The position numbers and the translations under genes are program-made. A DNA stretch of 64,000 nucleotides from Nitrospirota bacterium (GTDB lineage Bacteria > Nitrospirota > Nitrospiria > Nitrospirales > Nitrospiraceae), in the NCBI GenBank assembly GCA_040757595.1, contig JBFLWP010000001.1, positions 185,771-249,770 on the forward strand, in the 5' to 3' direction. The notes beneath the pieces are model-generated. The model was not told where the DNA came from and did no database searches. It worked only from the letters and a program-made list of their open reading frames with translations. Each line of letters begins with the position of its first letter. Position 1 is the stretch's first letter. This document shows, in pieces, positions 32,041 to 40,270 of this stretch.

Positions 32041-32930
32041 GATGTCCCCTCACGGGAGTCGCCCCCTTCGCAGGATTCCGGCGCGATCAGTTCCAGAGCC
32101 AGCCAGCCCTCCTGCTCCCGGCTCTTCCGGACCAGGCCGCCGACCGAGGCGAAAGCCGCCGCGACCTCCGCCCGGTCCTCGGCCAGCAGCCCGGACAAAA
32201 GGAGCCGGGACCCGGACCGGAGATGCCGCTCGAAGGTCTTGACCGAATTCAGGATCGTCCCACGATCCAGGTTCGCCAGCACCAGGTCGTATCCGCGTCC
32301 TTCGCCGTTCGTCGGGTCGTCGAGCGCGGCGACGCGCAGCTCCAATTCATCCCCGAATCCATTGAGGGCCGCATAATCCTTCGCGCAGGCGATGGCCACC
32401 GGATCGTGATCGAGGCCCAGCGCCGATTTGGCGCCGAGCTTGAGCGCGACCATCGCCAGGATGCCGCTGCCGGTCCCCGCGTCCAGCACCGACTCCCCGC
32501 CACGGACGCCTTGTTCCAGCCATTCCAGCAGCATCCGCGTGGTCGCATGATGGCCGGTGCCGAAGGCCTGCCTGGGGTCCAGGATGATCTCGATCTCGCC
32601 CGGTCGCAAGGTCGCAGCTTCCCACCTGGGCCGGACGACGAGGCGGGACCCGATGCGGAGCGGCTTGACCGAGCGGGCCCAGCGCTCGTTCCAGTCCTCG
32701 GCCGGCAGGGTGCCGACGGTGACCGGACCGGACGCAGCCGGAGCCAGCCGGTGCAGGGTCCGCTTCAATTCGGCCAGCCGGTCCCCGCTCCAGCGGTCGG
32801 CCGGCCAGTAGAGCCGGACGACTCCGTCTTCCTCCCAGGCCCCGGTCACGCCAGGGTCTCCCAGCAGGCTGAGCAATTCAGCTCCGTCCACCGGAGCCGA
32901 TATCCGGACTTCGATCCACTCCTGTCCCAT
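32037..32930 (-). CDS. prmA: Ribosomal protein L11 methyltransferase
   Basis: Methylates ribosomal protein L11. The 297-residue protein contains GTGHHATTRMLLEWLE (PrmA-specific), SVLDAGTGSGILAMVALKLGA (SAM motif I), ALGLDHDPVAIACAKDYAAL (motif II) and YDLVLANLDRGTIL (motif III with NxxN replaced by NLDR). The N-terminal part (1-120) is the substrate recognition domain. It is the first gene of a pair with the MOSC gene. A TATGAT box lies 15 bases before the ATG, so the leader is very short. Confidence 0.9.
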   Translation of the reverse strand: MGQEWIEVRISAPVDGAELLSLLGDPGVTGAWEEDGVVRLYWPADRWSGDRLAELKRTLHRLAPAASGPVTVGTLPAEDWNERWARSVKPLRIGSRLVVRPRWEAATLRPGEIEIILDPRQAFGTGHHATTRMLLEWLEQGVRGGESVLDAGTGSGILAMVALKLGAKSALGLDHDPVAIACAKDYAALNGFGDELELRVAALDDPTNGEGRGYDLVLANLDRGTILNSVKTFERHLRSGSRLLLSGLLAEDRAEVAAAFASVGGLVRKSREQEGWLALELIAPESCEGGDSREGTS

Positions 32931-32945
32931 GGCCCTTGCGGGCGT

Positions 32946-32951
32946 ATCATA
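32946..32951 (-). promoter_or_regulatory. Extended -10 box of prmA
   Basis: TGTTATGAT on the minus strand (TATGAT at 32946-32951) lies 15 bases before the prmA start; the predicted leader is about 8 bases without a clear ribosome binding site. No -35 box is obvious. Confidence 0.35.
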
Positions 32952-32998
32952 ACAGGCTCGAAGGCCGGACGCACCGCCATGCGGCCCAGTTCCCGGCT

Positions 32999-33027
32999 TG
33001 ACAGGTCTGGGGCAACCTGTTAGCTTG
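32999..33027 (+). promoter_or_regulatory. Promoter of DUF3015-like gene
   Basis: TTGACA (32999-33004), 17 bases and TAGCTT (33022-33027) with an extended TG one base earlier. The same layout, TTGACA-N17-TAGCCT, is found at 44006-44034 (minus) and 48166-48194. Predicted leader about 40 bases with AGGAGG. Confidence 0.58.
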
Positions 33028-33072
33028 CCCCCGGTTCGCGGTCCTGCGTGACCGGCGATTCAGGAGGTCGTC

Positions 33073-33492
33073 ATGAAAAGTGTCATTGTGACAGCTCTCC
33101 GCCTGTTGCCCGTCCTGGCGCTGGCCTTCACCCTGCCCGCCTGCACGACCAAGGGCACGATCAAGGCCACGACGGATCCCACGACCGACATCCTGTCCAG
33201 CACGAGCGGCAAGACCTGGTTCACGGAAGACGGGTTGGTGAAGGACGAGTACAAGGCCGAAGCCTTCGCCTCGTTGAACTATGAGAACTTGAAGCAAGAC
33301 ATGGCGATCGGACGGGGCGAGTACCTGGCCTCACTGGGCACGTTGTTGGCCGTGCCTCAGTCCCGGCAGCCTGAGTTCTTCGCGCTGACGCAGGAGAAGT
33401 ATCAGACGCTCTTCCGCTCGGACCGCACGACGCCGGGCGAGATGTTGGCGGCCTTGCGGAGCGAAGTCCTGTCCAGCCCGACCCTCAGATAA
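33073..33492 (+). CDS. DUF3015-like secreted lipoprotein
   Basis: A 139-residue lipoprotein: MKSVIVTALRLLPVLALAFT followed by LPACTT, with the lipobox Cys at residue 24. The rest has EAFASLNYENLKQDMAIGRGEYLASL, a pattern of the DUF3015 family (a region that begins with a set of Ala, Asn and Asp-Met-Ala residues and has GxGEYL), and ends with a helical tail. The function is unknown. AGGAGG lies 6 bases before the ATG. Its 3' end overlaps the convergent lhr gene by 8 bases. Confidence 0.7.
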   Translation: MKSVIVTALRLLPVLALAFTLPACTTKGTIKATTDPTTDILSSTSGKTWFTEDGLVKDEYKAEAFASLNYENLKQDMAIGRGEYLASLGTLLAVPQSRQPEFFALTQEKYQTLFRSDRTTPGEMLAALRSEVLSSPTLR

Positions 33493-36400
33493 CGTCTCTC
33501 GCCACTCCCGGCCGCACGTCTTCGGCACGATCCCGGTCGTCGGTCGTGCCGGAGCGGACCGGAACTCCGTCTCGGAACAGGACGAAGTTGGAGGGAACCG
33601 CCGGGACGCGCGGCCCGGGCAGGATGATTCCGACCAGGTTCAGGGGGTCCGCCGCCGAGATCCGGATCTCCTGCCGCTGGACGCCCAGTCGCCTCATGGC
33701 CCGGAGCGATTCCACCGCCTCCGGCAGCGCGAACTGCTCGCCGACGAACCCGCTGACGAACCGGCCCCCGCGCACCTCGCCGCGCAGCTCCATCCGCCGA
33801 TACTGGACCAGCAGGTCGCGCCAGGCGACCGGGAGGGATTCGCGCCCCAGCAGGTCGCGGAACACCACCCCGTAGCGCCGCAGCAGTTGCCGGGCGAGCG
33901 GCTCCGAAGCGGTGATGGGTGACGGGTGATGGGTGACGATGGGTCGCAGCAGCGACCAGCGGCCGGCTCCGTACCTGGGTCGTCTGGCCCGTTCCCTTCC
34001 CTCCGCTCGCCGGCGTCGCGGGTCCAGCAGGGCCCGGAGATTGTCGAACCCGTCGGCCGTGACCAGCCCGGCCGCCGTCAGCTCCCAGAGCCCCTCCTCC
34101 ACCTGGGACGCCAGGTGCCCCGTCGCCTTCGCCAGGTCGGCGAAGAAGCTCGCTCCGCGCGTCGCCAACTGCCGTCGGAGATCCAGGGCGACCGGGCTGA
34201 GCGCCGTTTCCGATCCCTGGAGCCCGGCCGGTCCGGACCAGCGGAGCAGCCACTCGGCGTCGTCCCTGGGAAAGAGACCGATCGGCGCAAGGCTGGTCGG
34301 CACGACCCGATTGAGCCGATTGGGCCGTCTGGCCCGACCGGGCTCCGGCTGATCGCGCGCCTCCGATTCCAGACGCGGATGGGGCGTCAGCCTGCCCCAA
34401 GTCACCTGCCCGCCCAGGCAGAGCCGGTCGAGCAGGTCCGGCTCGTACTTGGACACCCGCAGGGGCAGGATCGCCCGCTCCCAGGAGGAGGCGGCCGCTT
34501 CGAATCCGGCCAGTTGCCGAATGACCTCAAGCAAGCCGGCCTCCCCGTGCAGCCGCGCGCCTGACGAGAGATGCTGCCACTGGAACAGGAACTTCATGAA
34601 GTCCGCGGCCGTGACCGGCTCGATCTCGCGCCGCAAGGTACCGATCGTCAGGCGATGGACACGGGCGAGGAGCCGGCGGTCGCACCACTCTTTTTCAACA
34701 GGCACGGGGCAAGAGGCTGGGGGCACGGGGGTAGATCCTTCTAAACTCCTTGTCGCCTCTCGCCCCGCGCCTCGCGCCTGACCGCAAGGTCGGAAACGGC
34801 CGCGGAGGACCTGCCCGCTGGCTTCGAGCCGGACGAGGGCGCCGTGCACCGCCTCGGGCGGAAGGTGCAGCCTGGCTGCCAGCTCGGCCACGGTCGCGGG
34901 GCCGAGACTCTCCATCCAGCCCTGCACGATCGCACGAACCGCCTCTTCCCGCTCCGGCAGAGTCTCCCCTCCGGCGAGGCTGATATCCGGATCGAACCAC
35001 CCGTCGGGAAACGCAGCTCGGATCATCGCCAGCCGCTCCGTAGCAATCCAACCGCGCACAGATGCCGACGCGGGGAGGGGGGGAGGGGGTGACGCGGCGT
35101 GATCGGATCCCCGCGTCTCCGCGTCCCCGCGTCCCACCGTCACGGCTACCGCGCGGCCGGCCTGGATCAAGGGCGGAAGATGTGGCGCCCAGGCTGACGC
35201 TTCGGACTCCGGCACCCAGATCAGCGTGAGCAGCGCGTCGTGCAGCTCGTCCGGGTCCCGCACGACCGGCCACGCCTCCTCCGCCACCTCGGCGATCGCC
35301 TCGGGCGACAGGGCGCCGACCTCGCCCGCCAGCTCAGGCGGCAGGCTCCGCCGCATCTCGACGGCCCTGGCGCGCCGCTCCTCCAGCGGGGCGTCGTCCA
35401 GGAAGGCGTAGGGATTGGCGTTCAGGATTTCGTGGGAGAAGGGCGACGGGACCGGCGTATCCCTGGCCAGGCAGCGGACCTCGCCCCGCTCGATCCGACG
35501 GAGCAGCGCCCTGAGCCCCTCGACGTCCATCGCCTCGGTGAGACAGTCCCGCACCGTCTCCTGCACGAGCGGATGGTCCGGCACCGGCCCACGATTCGGC
35601 TCGCCCCGGTGGTTGTCCTGGCAGGCGACCGCAGCGGGCCAGACCGCCGCGAGCAGATCCTCCGCCTTCATCCGCTGGATCTGCGGCGCGACCTTCTTCC
35701 CTTTCGCAAACCGGAGCACCGCCAGGGCACGGGTGACGTTCCACCGCCACCTGCTCGTGAACATCGGGGCGGTCAGCATCGCCTGGGTGAGCACCTCGCG
35801 CAGACTCTCCGGACGGAGGAACCCGAAGACCGAATCCAGCGGGAAACTGTGCTTCTCGCCCAGCGAGAGCACGAGCCCCTCGTCGGTCGCCGCGGCCTGC
35901 AACTCGAAGTCGAAGGTCGTGCAGAACCGCTTCCGGAGCGCCAGGCCCCAGGCCCGGTTGAGGCGGCCGCCGAAGGGCGCGTGCAGGACCAACTGCATCC
36001 CGCCGCCCTCGTCGAAGAACCGCTCCGCCACGACCGTCTCCTGGGTCGGCACGGCGCCCAGCACCGAGCGGCCGGCCGCCACGTAGGCCACGGCCTGCTC
36101 GGCGCCCCGCCGGTCCAGGCCGCACGCTTCTTGAAGCCAATCAAGGGGCGAGAGGCGAGGGGCAAGAGGCAAGGAGTTGGAAGTGGAAACGGAGGAGTCG
36201 GCCTGAAGCAACCGATCGAGTTGCGCTCGGATCGCCGCGACTTCGGCCGAGAGCTCCGCCGTACGCGAGGGAGCCTCGCCGCGCCAGAACGGAACGGTCG
36301 GGGGCACCCCGTGGGCGTCCTCCACCCGCATCCGGCCCGCCTCCACCCCCCGAATGCGCCAGGAGGCGTTGCCCAGCAGGATGATGTCTCCCGCCAGGCT

Positions 36401-38035
36401 CTCCACCGCGAAGTCCTCGTCCACCGAGCCGACGACGGTGCCGGCCGGCTCGGCGACCACCAGATAGTTGGCCGTTTCGGGAATGGCCCCGCCCGAGGTG
36501 ATCGCGGCCAGCCTGGCGCCGCGCCGCCCGCGGATGCGCCCGTTGATCCGGTCGTGGTGCAGGTAGGCCCCGCTCCTTCCCCGAGTGGTCGCGATGCCCT
36601 CCGAGAGCATCCGGACCACCGCATCGAAGTCGCGGCGCGACAGGCTCCGGTAGGGATGCGCGCGGCGGCAGAGGGCGAACAGGTCCTCCTCCCGCCATTC
36701 CTGGGAGGCGGCCGCCGCCACGATCTGCTGCGCCAGGATGTCCAGGGGCGCCTCCGGCACCTCGATCCGATCCAGGGCACCGGATCGGATCGCCCTAATC
36801 AACGCCGCGCACTCGATCAGCTCGTCCCGCGTGGTCGCGAACAGCCGGCCCTTGGGGAGCGCCCCGACCCAGTGGCCGGACCGCCCGACCCGCTGCAGGC
36901 AGGTCGCGATCGCCCGGGGCGAGCCGATCTGGCAGACCAGGTCCACGGCCCCGATGTCGATCCCCAGCTCCAGCGAGGCAGTCGCCACGACGGCCCTGGT
37001 CTGCCCCCGTTTGAGCCGCTCTTCGGCCGACAGGCGAATCTGGCGGGACAGGCTCCCGTGGTGCGCCGCGACCGCCTGCTCGCCCAGGTCCTTGAGCCGG
37101 TCCCCGAGATGGTGCGCGACCCGCTCGGCCAGCCGCCTCGTGTTGACGAAGATGAGCGTGGACCGGTGGGCGCGGACCAGCTCGGCCAGCCGATCATAGA
37201 GATCCCCCCAGATCGCGTTCGTGGCCACCGCGCCCAGCTCGTCCTTCGGCACCTCCACCGCCAGGTCCATCTGCCGCCGGTGGCCCACGTCGACGACGGC
37301 ACAGGAACCCGTGAGACGTGAGACGTAAGACGTGAGAGGAACAGTGACTGATTGTGGAAGCGATTCACGGCTTCCAACGAGGAACTCCGCGATGGTCTCG
37401 ATCGGGCGCTGCGTGGCCGAGAGGCCGATGCGGACCGGTTTGACGTAGGCCAGCGAGTCCAGCCGCTCGAGCGACAGGGCCAGGTGCGCGCCCCGCTTGT
37501 TCGGGGCCAGCGCGTGGATCTCGTCCACGATGACGGTCCGCACCGTTCTGAGAATCTCCCGGCTCTTCTCGGCCGTCAGCAGCAGGTAGAGCGACTCCGG
37601 GGTCGTAATCAGGATGTGGGGCGGACGCCTGAGCATCTGCTGCCGGTCCCAGACCGGCGTATCGCCGGTGCGCACGGTCACACGGAGCTCCGGCAGCAGC
37701 AGTCCGGCCGCCAGGGCCGCTTCAGCGATCTGCGCCAGGGGCTCCTGCAGGTTCTTCTGCACATCGTTGCTGAGGGCTTTGAGCGGCGAGACGTAGAGCA
37801 CCTGGGTCCGGTCGGCCCGCTCGCCGGCCAGCGCCTGCTTGACGAGCCCGTCGATGCAGGAGAGAAACGCCGCCAGGGTCTTGCCGGAGCCGGTCGGCGC
37901 GGCGATCAGCACGTCCGAGCCGGACGCGATCGCCGGCCAGCTCCTGGCCTGCACGTCCGTGGGCGCCCCGAAACGGCCCGCGAACCACGTCGCAATGACC
38001 GGATGGAACAGGGAGAGGGGTGCGGAAGACGGCAT
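33485..38035 (-). CDS. lhr: Large helicase-related protein Lhr
   Basis: Superfamily 2 ATP-dependent DNA helicase of 1516 residues, close to the length of E. coli Lhr. Core motifs: APTGSGKTLAAFLS (Walker A), VDEIHALAPNKRG (DEIH), SATQRPIE (motif III), ATASLELGIDIG and LQRVGRSGHW (motif VI), then a winged-helix and DUF-type Lhr-C region to the end. The ATG at 38035 is preferred over an upstream one. Five period-7 repeat arrays lie inside the gene and add non-homologous stretches near residues 233-242, 619-630, 965-989, 1085-1111 and 1364-1375. All keep the frame open, and all sit in likely linkers between helicase subdomains. Role: DNA repair. Confidence 0.92.
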   Translation of the reverse strand: MPSSAPLSLFHPVIATWFAGRFGAPTDVQARSWPAIASGSDVLIAAPTGSGKTLAAFLSCIDGLVKQALAGERADRTQVLYVSPLKALSNDVQKNLQEPLAQIAEAALAAGLLLPELRVTVRTGDTPVWDRQQMLRRPPHILITTPESLYLLLTAEKSREILRTVRTVIVDEIHALAPNKRGAHLALSLERLDSLAYVKPVRIGLSATQRPIETIAEFLVGSRESLPQSVTVPLTSYVSRLTGSCAVVDVGHRRQMDLAVEVPKDELGAVATNAIWGDLYDRLAELVRAHRSTLIFVNTRRLAERVAHHLGDRLKDLGEQAVAAHHGSLSRQIRLSAEERLKRGQTRAVVATASLELGIDIGAVDLVCQIGSPRAIATCLQRVGRSGHWVGALPKGRLFATTRDELIECAALIRAIRSGALDRIEVPEAPLDILAQQIVAAAASQEWREEDLFALCRRAHPYRSLSRRDFDAVVRMLSEGIATTRGRSGAYLHHDRINGRIRGRRGARLAAITSGGAIPETANYLVVAEPAGTVVGSVDEDFAVESLAGDIILLGNASWRIRGVEAGRMRVEDAHGVPPTVPFWRGEAPSRTAELSAEVAAIRAQLDRLLQADSSVSTSNSLPLAPRLSPLDWLQEACGLDRRGAEQAVAYVAAGRSVLGAVPTQETVVAERFFDEGGGMQLVLHAPFGGRLNRAWGLALRKRFCTTFDFELQAAATDEGLVLSLGEKHSFPLDSVFGFLRPESLREVLTQAMLTAPMFTSRWRWNVTRALAVLRFAKGKKVAPQIQRMKAEDLLAAVWPAAVACQDNHRGEPNRGPVPDHPLVQETVRDCLTEAMDVEGLRALLRRIERGEVRCLARDTPVPSPFSHEILNANPYAFLDDAPLEERRARAVEMRRSLPPELAGEVGALSPEAIAEVAEEAWPVVRDPDELHDALLTLIWVPESEASAWAPHLPPLIQAGRAVAVTVGRGDAETRGSDHAASPPPPLPASASVRGWIATERLAMIRAAFPDGWFDPDISLAGGETLPEREEAVRAIVQGWMESLGPATVAELAARLHLPPEAVHGALVRLEASGQVLRGRFRPCGQARGAGREATRSLEGSTPVPPASCPVPVEKEWCDRRLLARVHRLTIGTLRREIEPVTAADFMKFLFQWQHLSSGARLHGEAGLLEVIRQLAGFEAAASSWERAILPLRVSKYEPDLLDRLCLGGQVTWGRLTPHPRLESEARDQPEPGRARRPNRLNRVVPTSLAPIGLFPRDDAEWLLRWSGPAGLQGSETALSPVALDLRRQLATRGASFFADLAKATGHLASQVEEGLWELTAAGLVTADGFDNLRALLDPRRRRAEGRERARRPRYGAGRWSLLRPIVTHHPSPITASEPLARQLLRRYGVVFRDLLGRESLPVAWRDLLVQYRRMELRGEVRGGRFVSGFVGEQFALPEAVESLRAMRRLGVQRQEIRISAADPLNLVGIILPGPRVPAVPSNFVLFRDGVPVRSGTTDDRDRAEDVRPGVARDVI
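33911..33945. repeat. Period-7 array inside lhr, word GGTGATG
   Basis: Five units on the + strand: GGTGATG, GGTGACG, GGTGATG, GGTGACG, ATGGGTC. The coding strand of lhr reads the TGA-free complement, giving VTHHPSPITAS around residues 1364-1375. Confidence 0.9.
34701..34782. repeat. Period-7 inverted array inside lhr, word GGCACGG
   Basis: Left arm GGCACGG, GGCAAGA, GGCTGGG, GGCACGG, GGGTAGA (34701-34735); right arm CCTTGTC, GCCTCTC, GCCCCGC, GCCTCGC, GCCTGAC (34748-34782). It encodes a low-complexity insertion near lhr residues 1085-1111. Confidence 0.85.
35067..35142. repeat. Period-8 array inside lhr, word CCGCGTCC
   Basis: Right arm in strict period 8: CCGCGTCT, CCGCGTCC, CCGCGTCC, CACCGTCA (35111-35142). 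Left arm (35067-35100) is a G-rich degenerate complement. It encodes a Pro/Ala/Gly-rich loop near residues 965-989. Confidence 0.75.
36145..36179. repeat. Period-7 array inside lhr, word GAGGCAA
   Basis: Units GGGGCGA, GAGGCGA, GGGGCAA, GAGGCAA, GGAGTTG, a single arm of 35 bases. It encodes NSLPLAPRLSPL near residues 619-630. Confidence 0.85.
37310..37337. repeat. Period-7 array inside lhr, word CGTGAGA
   Basis: Units CGTGAGA, CGTGAGA, CGTAAGA, CGTGAGA; 28 bases. The word contains TGA on the + strand, but lhr is read from the minus strand and passes through as LTSYVSRLTG near residues 233-242. Confidence 0.88.
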
Positions 38036-38200
38036 GACGCAGCATACTCGGGGCACGTCCCCCCATGTCAACAGGCCGGGGCCATGCGGAGGGTCATCAA
38101 TTCGGTTTCAGGCTGGAAGTGGCATTTCTCGGTGATTCCCTGTAAGCTAAGCGGGCTTTTACGTGCCAGCGTCGTCAGACCCTGGAGACAGAACTGACCC

Positions 38201-40153
38201 GTGGCCGCCTATTCGGAAGAGTGGGTCCGTCGGTTCCTGGATTCCGTGCCGGCCGCTCTCGTGTCCGTCGATAACCAGGGCCGGCTGGCCTGGGCGAACC
38301 GGCAAGCCGCTTCCCTCTTCGCCTATCGGCTGGAGGACTTGGCCGGCCAACCGGCGGAGACCCTGCTCGCCGAATCAGATCGCGCCGCCCTCGCCGCCCG
38401 CCTCAAGACCGGCCGCTCCCCGTCCAGCCAGAGCTCCGGCGAGACGACGTTCGAAGCCCGCGGCCTGCGCGCCGACGGCAGCCAGTTTCCCGTCGAGTTC
38501 CGTCTCAGCCTCCTGGACGAGGCGGACGGTCCGAGGATGCTCGCCCTCGTCTCCGACCTGACCGAACAGCATCGAGTCCGGCAGGCGCTGGAGCGGACCA
38601 CCGCCGACTACGAGCAGTTGATGGAGTCCGTCCGCGCCATCGTCTGGCGGGGCGACATCCGCACCTTTCAGTTCACCTACGTCAGCCCGTACGCGGAAAC
38701 GCTGCTCGGGTATCCCCTGGCCCGTTGGACGACGGAGCCCACCTTCTGGCAGGACCACATCCACCCCGACGATCGGGAATGGGCCGTGTCCTACTGTCTC
38801 CAGGCGTCCCAGGAGAAGAAGCCCTACGAGTTCGACTACCGGATGATCGCCGCCGACGGCCGGGCGGTCTGGCTGCACGACTTGGTCCGGGTCTCCGTGG
38901 AACAGGACCGGCCGGTCGAGTTGATCGGCCTGATGGTGGACATCACGGCCCGCAAGAAGACGGAGGAGGCGCTGCAGGCCACCCAGGAGCATCTGCGCCA
39001 GTCCCAGAAGATGGAAGCGATCGGCCGGCTCGCGGGCGGCATCGCCCACGACTACAACAACATGCTGATGACGATCCTGGGCAACTGCGATCTTCTCCTG
39101 GCCCGGCTCGGCGGGACCGAGCCCATGCGGGAGGACGTCGAGGAGATCAAGAAAGCCGGCAAGCGGGCGGCGCAGCTCACCCGCCAACTCCTGGCCTTCA
39201 GCCGCAAGCAGGTGCTGCAGCCGAAGGAGCTGGACCTGAACGTCCTGATCGGCGACATGCGCCCGATGCTGCGGCCGGTGCTCGGCGAAAACATCGAGCT
39301 GGATACGGTGCTCCAGACGCCGTTGGGGTGGGTCAGGGCCGACCGCGGCCAGATCGAACAGACGATTCTGAACCTGGCGATGAACGCCCGCGACGCCATG
39401 CCCAAGGGGGGCAAGCTGACGATCAAGACCTTCAACGTGGAGCAGACCTCGGAGCAGGTCGAGAAGTCCCTGCGCCGCACGCCAGGCGCCTACGTGGCCC
39501 TGCAGGTCTCCGACACCGGCGTCGGCATGGACGCCTATACGCGGGAACACTGCTTCGAGCCCTTCTTCAGCACCAAGGACCGGGAGGCCGGCAGCGGCCT
39601 GGGCCTGGCGACCGTGTACGGGGTCGTCAAGCAGAGCGGCGGGTCCGTCGAGGTGGCCAGCGAGCCGGGTCAGGGGGCCACGTTCACGATCTTCCTGCCG
39701 AGGGTCGAAGGGCCGGCCGAGGAGGCGGCCGGGGTCGGCTCCCCGGCAGGCGTCCTGTCCGGCACCGAGACCATCCTGCTGGCCGAGGACGAGCTCATGG
39801 TCCGGGGCGTGACGAGGGAAATGCTCCGGCAACTGGGCTACACGGTGCTGGAGGCGTCGAACGGCGACGAGGGCCTCCAGGCCAGCCGGGGGCACGGCGG
39901 CAGAATCCATCTGCTGCTCACCGACGTCATCATGCCGGGCATGAACGGGCGAGAGTTGGCGGAACGGGTCCTTGCCGAGAGGCCGGAGACCCGCGTGCTG
40001 TTCATGTCCGGGTACACGGACGACGCGCTGCTCTCCCACGGAGCCCTGGAAAGCGGCACCGCCCTCCTCCAGAAGCCCTTCTCGCAGGAGGTCCTGGCCC
40101 GCAAGGTCCGGGAGATGCTCGACGCGCCCCCAAAAAGCAAGTCAGAAGTATGA
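38201..40153 (+). CDS. PAS hybrid histidine kinase with receiver domain
   Basis: Soluble kinase of 650 residues starting with GTG. Two PAS domains: the first at about 10-130, the second at about 135-260 with YVSPYAETLLGYPLARWTTE and an IGLMVDITARKKTEEAL-type PAC end. Histidine kinase core at about 272-500: AIGRLAGGIAHDYNNMLMTI with the phospho-His, NLAMNARDAMPKGG, DTGVGMD and FSTKDREAGSGLGLATVYG. Receiver at about 525-645 with HLLLTDVIMPGMNG. The TGA stop (40151-40153) is within the first unit of a long period-7 array. Closely similar in layout to the kinases at 28.3 and 41.8 kb; no response regulator adjoins. Confidence 0.9.
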   Translation: MAAYSEEWVRRFLDSVPAALVSVDNQGRLAWANRQAASLFAYRLEDLAGQPAETLLAESDRAALAARLKTGRSPSSQSSGETTFEARGLRADGSQFPVEFRLSLLDEADGPRMLALVSDLTEQHRVRQALERTTADYEQLMESVRAIVWRGDIRTFQFTYVSPYAETLLGYPLARWTTEPTFWQDHIHPDDREWAVSYCLQASQEKKPYEFDYRMIAADGRAVWLHDLVRVSVEQDRPVELIGLMVDITARKKTEEALQATQEHLRQSQKMEAIGRLAGGIAHDYNNMLMTILGNCDLLLARLGGTEPMREDVEEIKKAGKRAAQLTRQLLAFSRKQVLQPKELDLNVLIGDMRPMLRPVLGENIELDTVLQTPLGWVRADRGQIEQTILNLAMNARDAMPKGGKLTIKTFNVEQTSEQVEKSLRRTPGAYVALQVSDTGVGMDAYTREHCFEPFFSTKDREAGSGLGLATVYGVVKQSGGSVEVASEPGQGATFTIFLPRVEGPAEEAAGVGSPAGVLSGTETILLAEDELMVRGVTREMLRQLGYTVLEASNGDEGLQASRGHGGRIHLLLTDVIMPGMNGRELAERVLAERPETRVLFMSGYTDDALLSHGALESGTALLQKPFSQEVLARKVREMLDAPPKSKSEV

Positions 40154-40270
40154 ACGATGAAGTTTCGGATTCCCGTCCCATACTTCTTCCTTCCTAACTC
40201 CCTATTCCCTACTTCCTACTCATACCTCCTACTTCATACTTCAGCCTTCATACTTCGCACTTCTTTACTC
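40147..40270. repeat. Long period-7 array, word ATACTTC, holding two stop codons
   Basis: A short left arm (AGTATGA, ACGATGA, AGTTTCG; 40147-40167) and an unusually long pyrimidine-rich right arm of 13 consecutive units (40180-40270), such as ATACTTC, CCTATTC, CTACTTC, GCACTTC. The converging kinase (stop 40151-40153) and CPBP gene (stop 40265-40267) both end within it. Confidence 0.9.
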
